In this document: piece by piece, positions 37,628-48,346 of the stretch
How positions within the stretch are numbered: position 1 is the stretch's first letter
How the letters are laid out: each line of letters starts with the position of its first letter
NCBI RefSeq assembly: GCF_021018805.1
Contig: NC_086259.1
Location: 10,716,501 to 10,780,500, forward strand
Length of the DNA: 64,000 bases
Reading direction: 5' to 3'
From: Prinia subflava
Lineage: Eukaryota; Chordata; Aves; Passeriformes; Cisticolidae
Notes under the pieces: generated by a model
Databases searched by the model: none
What the model saw: only the letters and a program-made list of their open reading frames with translations
Told to the model about the DNA's origin: nothing
Position numbers and translations under genes: made by a program

Positions 37628-38105
37628 ACGGTGGCGTCAGTGTATCTCCTTTCAACAGGCCTCGGGATGATATTTATCAGCCAACCCAAGCCCGCGCCAG
37701 GACAGAAGCTGCTTCCAATTTATATTTTAAGAATCGCTTTAATGTTTTATGACTTATAACATATTAATCACAATTAATTTCAGCTATTGGAGGAGACAGA
37801 AGAGAATGTTAATTGGGAATGTCTGTTTTGCTGAGTCTCTGGGTGGATTCGGGCTGTTTTTTGGGGACGGAAGGCGCGTTTTGGCCGGCGCCGGCGGGGG
37901 GCAATGTTGAGCCGCGCTTGGCGATGCGGAGTTGACACCCGCGGTTATCCCCGGCATCTCTGACATTCCAGAACTCGGGAAATCAATCGCGGGTTAACAA
38001 ATTCAACAGCAATTTAACATTAAAAAAAAAGAAAAGAAAAAAAAAAAAAAAAAGCGCAGTGTTTTGGTGCGTGCTCGGCTTCCGCGGCTAAGTGGAACCG
38101 AAAGG
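37628..38105. promoter_or_regulatory. Intronic CpG islet (candidate enhancer or promoter)
   Basis: I count 18 CpG dinucleotides between 37850 and 37991, six more at 38055-38105, and about six between 37628 and 37735, in DNA where kilobases pass with only a handful. The core includes ggccggcgccggcgggg and cccgcgg. Between the CpG parts lies an AT-rich block with TTAAT/ATTAA words (37755-37785), a layout typical of a homeodomain-bound element next to a small CpG island. No TATA box or convincing coding exon adjoins it. The call of regulatory function is inference from composition. Confidence 0.45.
38022..38053 (+). repeat. A-rich low-complexity tract
   Basis: Runs of A are broken by two G, ending in 17 or more A. 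The tract separates two CpG-rich stretches. Confidence 0.8.
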
Positions 38106-38190
38106 GTGTTTTTGGAGGTACCCAGTAGTCTGCAGTCAGTGAGGGGTTTATCCCCTCCAAATTTATAATTTTAGCTGGATGATTCTTAAT

Positions 38191-38303
38191 AATACAAACA
38201 AACAAAAAGCACCTCTCCTCAAAAAAACAAAAAAAAACCAAAAAAAAACCCAAAACAAACCACAAGCCCCTAAACAAACAAACAAAAACAAAAAGAGAGA
38301 GAG
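38191..38303 (+). repeat. A/C-rich low-complexity tract (CAAA/ACAAA words)
   Basis: Repeated aacaaa, aaaaaaacc and caaac words, ending in agagagagag, form a strand-asymmetric purine/C-rich tract of about 110 bp just after the CpG islet. Confidence 0.8.
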
Positions 38304-41300
38304 TAATGTAAAATGCTGAAAGTAAAAGCGTCTTAGAGTTGGTCTTGTTTTGGAAGAATTTTGCTGCTTAAAAGGAATTATTTCTTAAAATAAAATATTT
38401 AAGCAATCTATTTTTCCTTTTTGTGTGCGCTGAACAACTGTTGACTTGGATTTTTTAATGTATGTGTTTAGAGTGATACAAAAGTCAGTCTCGGGGGCCT
38501 TCTGTGTGGTTTTTTTAGGTTTTCCCCTTGTTTAATAAAGCAGCTATAAAGAAGAAAAGAAAGTTTCAAAAATTATCTTGGGTTCTGTTAATGGTAATTA
38601 AATTTCTGTCACGGCAGAGTATGAGATTGCAGGAAGTTTAGCCCAGTGTCTTCAAACCTGTGGGCTTTATTTAATATTTTTGTACATTATAGCAAGCACA
38701 CAATTTTATCATAATATTTATTCCTGGCATTTCTTTCCCTAAGGATAGTTTTACTTAGCGCTCACTCTTGTGATGTAAATGTTAAACCTTTCATTTGAAT
38801 GACATTCTGATAAAACATCACATTTCCCACAATATTACCTCATGAATTTATGAGCCATTAAATCCAAAGCAGTTTAAGCAATCTTCCTTTTTTTCTCCCC
38901 CTCCCTTGAAAATATGAAGGCTATTCATATGTTGGAGGGGTTTTTTTTTAAAAGTCATCCAAGATTAACACGTTATCGCCTGCAACATCAGGATAAATGC
39001 TTGCAGAATTCAAAGGGAGAGTTACCATTTGAAAAAAGCCCGTACAGGCTTTGCTTTCTGGGTAAAGAGAAGTCTGAAAAGCTGAAATCTCATGTGATGT
39101 GAGCAAGTCTTGCTGTAGCTGTTCTGAGATTCAGTGGAGAGACAATTTGTCTCTCAGGGTCTGGTATCATGCAAACCTTGCAATCTGACATTTATTTTAG
39201 CTAAGAAAATCCATAACCAGCACACCAAATCTGTAAGAACTGCGGAAGTCCAACAGTCTTTTTTTTTGTTACTTTGTTTTAGGTTGATTCACATGAGAAA
39301 AGTAAAATGTAAATCAATGAAATTATTTTTGTTTGTAGAATGAAAAGTAAGCCTATACGGCTACATTTGCCTGTTGAATTTTTGAAGGCTTTTTTAAACA
39401 TATCTAGTGGTTCTTAAAAAAAAAAAAGGCCCTTACAGTGCTATATGGTGTGAATTGTATTTCCTGCTTTGACAGTCCATTTAGCAATGTAGCAATGTAT
39501 TTATATGGCAGTTGGCCTTAATAACCTTTATTGACTTTAGTGGGAAAGAGCCAAGACTGGCATTATTAAAATGTATCAATTTCATTGCAGTATAAAATCA
39601 CAACATATATAATTATGTTAGGTAGGCTAGGCTCCATTTAATCCCACCTATTTATGCAGGAATTTGGCAAGACAAAAGTAAGTGTGGAACTGAAATGCAG
39701 AGAAAAGTATGAGTGACGTGGAGTTACATTTAACAGCACAACTGTTTGCCTGCAGTGAAGGACTACTTAAAGGAATGAAACATAGATCTTGAGGAAGTAA
39801 TTTCTTAATGGCATAACTGAAACACAGGTAGTAGTTACACCATTTGTTTCATTTTTTTTTGGTGTCTTGCAGCAGAGCTGATGCTAATGAAATACAGCAC
39901 ACCTTTTAATTTTGTAGTAGTGCAAAAGCAGAAGCGTGCACACGCGGTGTGAGTGGAATGATCAAAGTGGCATTTTGTGCAGACTGGTATCTTCCTGCAC
40001 AGCTTTCGTCTTGATTTGTAAAACTTCTTAAAAACTATCTTTAGGCTCATTATTACTGTTATTTTCAATAACAGGCTTTTTATCAGTTTACATAACTGAA
40101 TTGAAGCCAGAGAGCAAGGCTATTTTATTGTGAATTTATTTTCCTTTCCCTTTTGAGGTCTGTTATTTGCTCCTATTGCTCTATATGCAGTATGTCATAG
40201 TTTCAGCTCTAAGCCACTATTGTCAGGGGCTTACAGCCTGACAGTTAGAATTGAGTCTACGCTGAAACTTGAGCTACAAAATCTCAGCCCAGAGCCATTT
40301 TTTTCCCCCCAAATTAAAGCAAGGGTTTAAATATGTATTTAAATCAAGAGCATTTCAGTTCCCAGATAACCATGAAAAGCTCTAAGAAAAAACATGCTTT
40401 TACAAGGAATTCTCCTAGCTTTTGTAGACTTTGGCACTTTAAACAACTAACCAATTATTTTTAAAAAAATAGATAATGGGATCACAAACAAGCTGGTTGG
40501 TTGTTTAGCTTCTTTCAGAAATTGCATAGCAACTTAACTGACACTTGAATTGGTTTGACCTTGTCAGCCAAAATTTCATGAACTCTGAGGTATTATTTTA
40601 ATTTCTCCTCTGGTTTTCCCGTTGTGCTCTGATATTGCAGTGTCACACTTTATTGGAGGGCCATGTGGTGATGGGTGATTGGATTTGCCTAATGAGCTGT
40701 GAAATGTACGTACAACATGGCAGCCCAAAGACCCAAATTTTACCCATATTTATTGTCTTTTGGGGTTCTCCTTATCTGTTTAGGCCAGAGCCTTTAAATA
40801 AATGTATTTTTGGCAGATTATATTTTATGTACACTGGAAGTCAGATGTTTCTGAAAATGTATCTTATAGCTTAAACAACAACAAAACCCGATCATGAAGA
40901 CTTACTTTTTAAAAATTATTATTATTTTTATTTTTTTTCTTTTTCTGGCAATAATTTCTTTGACCCCAATATTTTAGCTGTCAGAAATGAGAGAAAGGAT
41001 TTAGCATTGTCTGTAGTAGAATCACAATGAAACTGTAAAAAGAAAAAAAATAAAGTTGCATTGCACATCTTTGAGGAAAAAAATTATTTACAATTCTGGG
41101 GGAATTCAGACTTAAGCTTCCAAAACAACATGTGTGCTGAAAGCACAAAAGACTGTGTTTATGATTCTCTTTGAAGTGTTTCTGCAACAGGATAAGGAAA
41201 ATTTTAGAAACTGTCTGATAGTGTTCAGGGTAAATACTTAAACCCCTTTAGAGAATTTCACACACAGATACTGTGCAGCAGAAAAAAGGATACTTATGTT

Positions 41301-42119
41301 TCCTAAAGCTGCTACAGCCTACAGCTTTGTACTTAAAGACAGAGGTGTTGAATAGAATTCTTCTGAGGATACATCCAGTGACAATATCTACAGGAACATC
41401 AGAGCAAACCAGTGGATAGCTCTTTCTATTTTTAACCCTTCCGTGAGCTGGTTGAGATCTGAGCTGCGTTGATATGAACCTCTGCAACATTTCTGTTATA
41501 AACTGGAATTGTTCAAAGGGCAGCCCCCCACTGCCAGCGTTCTGGGACAGTCACACTGACAGCACTGGGGTGGCAGTGGGGGTGGCAGTGTACACTGGCA
41601 TTAGCCAGGAGAGGCTGAGCACCATTTCTGTCCTGTGGGGCAGTGAGGGGCATTTCTGGTGGCCCAAGTGGGAGGACCATGGGTGGGGTGTGCAGCTGTG
41701 CCCGTGGTCCTGCCCCTGCCTTCCCTTTGTCCCTGAGCTACAGGTTTGACATTTGTAGGTGTTCTTGTGCAGTTTTGGATAACCAGAATTCTGTTGCCTA
41801 GTACTTTATTCTTACTCTAACAGGGCTTCTTTCTGTGATCCTCACTATTTTTACACTCTTGGATGTATACAATTGTATGTTCTAAATACCTGCACTTGCA
41901 TGTAAAATACAATGAGTTCTGTGCTGGTGTTTAAGGCATAAATGCGTTTACCACATTCAGCAGAAATCAAATTTGTTCTCCCAAAACGATGGGTGTACAC
42001 TAGAACAACACAAGATCTTTGTATCAGTAGTGTGTTCATTGAGGTTTATTATTTGCAGTGGAGATAAATGTGTTGTAGCATTGAGCTATTGTTTCACCAG
42101 TCTCACTATTCTTTGCAAA

Positions 42120-42400
42120 GCCTTTCACAAGGGCATGGAGTGACAGCACGAGGGGAATGGTTTTAAACTGATGGAGGGCAGGTTTATTTTGGATATTAGG
42201 AAAAGGTTGTTTACTGTGAGGCTGTCAAGGCCCTGGCACAGGTTGCTCAGAGAAGTTTTGGCTGCCCCATCCCTGGAAGTGTTCAGGGCCAAGTTGGACA
42301 GGTCTTGGAGCAACATGGGATTGTGGAAGGTGTCCCTTCCCACGGCAGGGGGGTTGGAACTAAATTGTATTTAAGGTATCTTCCAACCCAGAAGATTCTG
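42120..42400 (+). mobile_element. CR1 LINE, 5'-truncated 3' end
   Basis: The segment reads as a diverged avian CR1 3' end: tttcacaagggcatgg, gggaatggttttaaactg, gaggctgtcaaggc, cccatccctggaagtgttc, gtgtcccttcccacggcagg, and cttccaaccca near the end. One frame still gives the familiar end of the CR1 ORF2 protein (LDIRKRLFTVRL, then APSLEVFRAKLD). About 280 bp remain, so it is a dead copy truncated at its 5' end, as most CR1 insertions are. The expected terminal octamer repeats are eroded (gattctggctgatatg). It supports an avian, or at least sauropsid, origin. Confidence 0.93.
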
Positions 42401-45400
42401 GCTGATATGCTCTAATGTTCTCAGACATCTATTTCCTAGTACAAAAACTTCAAAAAGGACTGTATTTGAAGACTGAGAGTAGTATTTCTTGAAAAGAAAT
42501 TAATCTGAATTTTTCAAATTTATATGCTATATGTAGAAATCGATTATTATCATCAATATTTAAAATTATTTTTAGTTCTTATTTTTTCAGTCCTAGATCA
42601 GATGATCAGGTACAGAGCTTATGGATCTATATTTGTGTATATATGTCTATGGACATGCTACACAGGAAAAAAAGGATTTGGTTTGATGTTAAAACTGTGA
42701 ATTATGGTGGTTTGGCAGGAATAATTTGTATTGTGATTGTTATAAACTAGGGTAAGTTGTGATTTTGAATGAAAGTGAAAGCAAATGGCAGTATGGCTAA
42801 AATGTCACCATCTACATTGCTGTATTTTTTTAATACAGCTAGTGTTTCTAATTGTGGTTTTATTGCTATTGTATTTTAGTGGCTCTGTAACCACTATAAA
42901 GTAGAACACAGCTGCTTTACTTTCCAAATGGCTTTGGTAGGCGAGGGAGGTGATGTCTTCTGAAAAGCTGCTGCTGCTGCATTGATACCTGTTCTTTCCT
43001 ATCTGATCATCAGCCCTTCTAATTCCTAACGAGACCATGGGTGAATAGTATTTTTGTAATGTGTCCTTTAACAGTCACTTCATCTTTGCTCAGAACTGCA
43101 GCTTTCATTTTATACATGAAGAAATACAACTTGGCTTCAGAAGTTGCCATGGAGAGCATTATGCTCTGATGAATTAGGTGCTAATTCTTTTACTGACCCT
43201 CTGTTTAACTTGTGCAAGTAACTTAGGTGTGCTTTTCAAAATCAGTCTGGCAATCAAAACACTGAGGTCTTACTTAGACTGCAGACAATTTCTGATCTTA
43301 AATTCCTCCTCAATGAAATGACGCTGTGACTTTTTCTGTATCTGACAATGACGTATTGGCTATGTCCTAGAGAGAGAACATCCTGCATTTGAAGGAAACC
43401 AACTTTTTTTTTTTTTTCTCGTTAGATGGGCAAATTTCTGTCTGTTTAAGAAAGAACTATCTGTGTTTTGGCTGACCCTGATTGTCTCCTGGCAGTTCCC
43501 AGGTCTCCTTCTCAGGACCTTTTGCATGAATCGTTTTTGCACTTTCTGTTTGTCACTACACATGCTTCTGCTTAATGATCCTGGAGCTGTAGTTATAATA
43601 ATGTTTACTATTCTGCAGTAGCAAGATAATTATTGCCTTTCTCAATGTTACAAGTGAACATTGGATTTTGGCAGTTTTCCTTGGACTGCTAGTCAGTCTG
43701 AACTCTATATAATTTTCACAACAGAGACATAAGTTTAAATGTAGCAAATCCTTTAAATTATTCCAGAAAAATAATGTGATTGTTTATCACAATCAGACTA
43801 GTTTTTGTAGGACTTGTTTTGAATTTCTGTAATAGAGTAGAACAATGAAGGGGATGTGAGAACAGGCTGGATTGTTGCTGGGGACAGGAATGGCAGCAGT
43901 GGAGCTGTGCTCAGGATGAGTCCAGCTCTGTGTTTAGCATGCAGTGATCCACAAAGTGCACTGTTAATAGCTGGGAATAGTGCATCACTTCATGTTGTCT
44001 AGCTGCCTAGGGATCAATATCACTGTATAATAAACTGAAGTGATTATTTTTATGTGTCTGTGTATATATGTATGCATACACACACTGCTAATAATTACAT
44101 TTTAGCTCCATCTTCAAGCTGTGTCCTACATGCTAATGGATTAGAGCTTCACCAGCTAGCTAGAAGGTCAATTGTTTTGTGATGTTGTGGTGGGACTCAG
44201 CTTGGATAACTGAATTAGGAGACTTTTTTACATGGCAGAGCAAGTTAACTCATTGTGATCCTTTTGGTCTCCTTCTGTCCAATGTCACTCTTCCATTTCA
44301 TGAAATAGAAATTTTTGTGCTGAAATCATTGGCAGTGATGGGACCATGGAATTCACTCTTTTGCTCAAAAGTAATGATTAGTTGTGTTGCTGATGCATGA
44401 TAGATATTACTTTAAGATTAATCTGTACAAACCAGTTTATGCTGATGCTGTGTAGTACCACACAGAGCTTGTACTTTTCAGGCTTATGTGAGGTGATAGA
44501 AAATCTGAAAATCAGCAGAGCCTGACATTTCTTCATGTCTTCTCTTATGGGCAAGGGGAAAGAGCACGATGGTGCTGCATGTCCAATGGTAATACATCTA
44601 TCCTCAGGAAGCAGTGCTGAGGCAAGATGAAATTAGTTCTGTATTGCATTTGTGTAGGTGCTCAAAGCAAACACCAATACAAGTCCTGACTAAGTCCTAC
44701 TCTGAAATGTTATGATGCTTTTGAAAGGATTAAAAATAAACAGCATTAAGATTATTAATATTCCTCAGTTTCAAAAGTACTCCTGGAGATGTTATCTTCA
44801 TTAAAGCAACCTTACTGGGACTGTCATAGTCCCTCAGAGGAAAGACAGCAGAGGAAGGAGAGGTTGCCATGCAGGTACACTTGTACAGTCAAGGCTCTTC
44901 AAAACATTTTTCTATTACTGATCTTTTGTTGGTTTTCATGTAAGACATACTTGATACACATATTTATAAAATATTTATACATTCATGGGTCAGCTCCACT
45001 GGTGGTTGTTATGCTAAAGGAATTGTGAATTTGCAATAATTAGGAATCTACTGGGGAGGAGAAAAGATGGGTAAGACAACAGATGAACCAGTCTTGAAAA
45101 CTTAAAATTTGTGGAGATGTTGAACAAAAGAAAAAAAGTCTCACTGGTTTCTTTAAGAAATCCTAATGTTAAATAACATGGTAACGGGGCTGTTTTGTCA
45201 AGTTTGTCTTTGCTTTTCATCTTCTATATTTTTCTCTTAAATGTAAAATACTGTAATTGAATCACAGCATTAGCTGGCTTTTCCCAACAAAACAGCAGAT
45301 TTAGGCTCCTTGCTGCTAGTTTCAAAAGTAATATGTATGGAGAGAGAGTGCAAAGACAAAAATTGAGCACATAGATGTATAATCCCAAAGGAATAAACTG

Positions 45401-46834
45401 ACTTCTACTAGACAAGCTGAAAGCTGATTAAAATATTTTCATCCTTTGGGTATGCAACAGCTTTTGATGATGGAGAGTGTATTAATATTCAGCTTAGCTG
45501 CTTGTCGACACTGCAGACAGGTCCCAGGAAAGACTCTGATACTGACCAGGTTTTCTCACTCTGCCAGAAATCTTTATGAGACACAGAGCAGCAGCCTTGT
45601 ACCAGGAAAAGCCAAGATAAGAATAATGCTATGTCTTTATTTTAGAAATTGCTTTTATAGATTTTAAAAGGATTGGAAATTGTAAAGAATTCTTTTAATG
45701 ATATAAACACATTTAAATACAACAAAGGAGAAATATTATTCTTAAATATTTTAAAATAAAGTGCTGTAATCTATTCAATTTTCAATTCATCTGAGTTGTT
45801 TGTTAACTTACGAAGATCCCAGTAATAATATCAGTGATCAGGATTTTTGGAGAGTGTGTTCCTACTTAAATTATTTTGTAACAGCCAGATCTGAGGTGGT
45901 GGGGTACTGTTCTCTTAACTTTGTCTATTCCCTTGTAATGTAATACCTACCTTCCAGACAAGAAGGAGATGTAAACAGCTGCTTTATCAGCTGATACTTC
46001 TTCTGTTCTTTTGTTGGCATGCTGACATATAGGGTGTTTGCTTTCTCCCCTTTCACAGTGCCTAAATATGTACAGTATCTCTGGAAAACATGTCATACGC
46101 TGTGCGAGGTGCCTTTAGGATGGCTCCAGGGCTAAATACTTCCTGTAGTAGGTGAAAGAGCATGGCTTAATCAGCTTAGTTAACTTAATTAAGCTGTGCT
46201 TTTTCTCATGCTACAGCTTTAAAGTGTATTTTATTTAGAAGCTGTATTTCATAGTTGTGGAATGACACAAAGTTGGGTAAATTCTGTGGGATTTTTATAG
46301 TGGGATTGAAAAGATAAGATTACCTAGTTATTCTGCAGTGGGAGGAAGTGAACTAAAGGAGTGTGTCCTTTTTATTGAAGATTTAAAGGGGAAATTCTAA
46401 TGCAGTTTAGATTGTAAAGGCTTCTCAAACTGAGGAAGTCTACTCTTCTTTTTATCCCCTTCTAAGTTTAAGATTTTTATACATGGCAAGAGCTGTCCAT
46501 TTTCATCCCAGCCTTGGCTTGCCTGCTTGTAGATGTGTCACCAGATTCCATGACTCTGCATTCTTCGGTTGCTCTTCAGAAGAAGTAAACTAAGGCACTG
46601 TGCTTGTGAGAATGTGGATCTTTTCTCCACTGATCTTTGAGTCTCAGCAGAAAATACTGTTACAATAAAGTAATTTGAACTCAGTTGTTCTTTGTGGAGA
46701 TGAGTTGCTCTTATGTTCTTCATGAGGTACTCCATGCTGAGGGAAAGCTCTGGTACTTACCATCTCATTTGCTTCATCTGGCTAGTTAATGTTACTTGTT
46801 TACTTACCTCTACAGGTTTCTGAAAGAGTAAGGG

Positions 46835-47338
46835 GTGGGGGGAGAAGGAATCAGGGCAGCAGCTGAGCTGCCCAAGGGGAGAGTGGCAGCAGGTGCCAGC
46901 AGCAGTGAAAACACGGCAGGAGGATTAGGAATTCTTCTGTTGGCAGAAGGCAGGAGTGAGGGCAGGGTGAGTCAGGACTCCTGGGACAGCAGCTTTGGAG
47001 TCAGTGCAGAAATGCTGCAAAACTTCAGACTGGCTGTGTGGGTGGAGTGGACCTTTGGGCACGGTGGGAATAGAGAACAAGCTTGGCAGGAAAAGCTTTG
47101 GAGGTTGAGCACAAGTAGGGAAGGATGGCAAAGGCTCTCAGGTAAAAAGGAGTGGTGTGGTTTGGGGGAAAATAGGATAGAGAGGCTTTACAAGGGGGAA
47201 GTGGTTATGGGGAAGATGGCAGAAGATAAGGATGAAGCTGTGTGTCTCCTTCAAAGCCAAATACTGTGTGTAGTGATTTCTTTGATTTTTTTTTGCTATC
47301 CCTTTTTAAAACATAGTGTTTTGATAGAATTCTCTTAA
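46835..47338 (+). other. Open frame of 167 codons, probably not a gene
   Basis: An ATG-started frame (MGGEGIRAAAELPKGRVAAG…) stays open for 504 bp in purine-rich DNA of intron 7 and ends in a hydrophobic stretch. The composition (many Gly, Glu, Ser, Arg) follows the G/A bias of the DNA strand, and I recognise no domain. There is no visible promoter, nearby poly(A) signal or splice context supporting it. It is listed because of its length only. Confidence 0.12.
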
Positions 47339-47607
47339 TTGATACCTCTGTAGTGTAATAATACTACATTTAATATGCTGCTGTCTTATAGTACAGAATC
47401 AAATAAGGGAGAAATAGTCTTTGTTTAAGCAAAAAATAATAATGTTGAATGCAGAAAAGCTATTTAAATATGTTGGAAAGTATTTCACAAACAAATATTT
47501 TTTATATTCATAAATAAAATGCATAGATTTTTTTAAAATTTTAAAAAATGCATGTAAAGGTTAAGGCTTGTGAAATTTTTTTGTGTTTATATGGTACATG
47601 GATGCAT

Positions 47608-47626
47608 ATATCTATCTATCTATCTA
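47608..47626 (+). repeat. (TATC)n microsatellite
   Basis: Four TATC units with an ATAT lead-in lie in intron 7. Confidence 0.8.
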
Positions 47627-48283
47627 GCTATATATCATGTACACATATGGAAGTAAAAAGATTTGCCTGTTTAAATACTGAGCTACTCTCCATAATGCTT
47701 GAAATTGCAGAATCTCTCAGAACTGATACACTGTGTTCAGTTCCTCATATTGGCACTTCTCATCCCACTGCTTGGGCATAGTTCTATTATAGACTTCAGT
47801 GTTTCTTGATTATATGGGGTGTTATAATTTCCTGATGACTGGTTATGTTATTTATAATACAGAGGGTGTTAATCCTTTGGTGATTAGCACTCTATTTGAA
47901 TTACCAGAGGTCAAAGGTACATTCTTTTATTTGGAGTTTGGGTTTTTTCAGTGTTTTTTCCCTTTGATTTTTTTCTAAAGGTTGTTTCATTCGCTATTTT
48001 ATCTGAAAATTTGGAAACAATTTAGTGTAAGAAGAGGAGCATGTTTCTTCCTTAGAGGCCCAAGTCTGTTGGAGCTGTAGGCATTAGAACATAAGTTCTC
48101 TTTGCACTGAACAGCTCCTCCAGAAATCCTCCATTTAAAAATAATGAAAATCTCATAACCAAAAGAATCATAGTAAAAAGCACATGGAAGAAGATATTCC
48201 TTACTTAAGCCTGTGAAAAAGTAGATACCAACCTGTGTCCCATTCAAAGACTTTTTGGAAAAATTTATTAAAGGTTATAAAAG

Positions 48284-48346
48284 TGTGTGCATATATATAT
48301 TTGTGTATGTATACATATAAACACACACTTTATAAGGTATAAATAT
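48284..48346 (+). repeat. AT/GT/AC-rich simple sequence
   Basis: Mixed (AT)n, (GT)n and (AC)n words (gtgtgcatatatat … aaacacacac) form a degenerate dinucleotide tract. Confidence 0.55.

Noticed and set aside
37784..37966. Minus-strand Pro/Ser-rich frame over the CpG islet
   Set aside because: Its composition simply mirrors the GC-rich strand; 60 codons with no homology do not support a gene.
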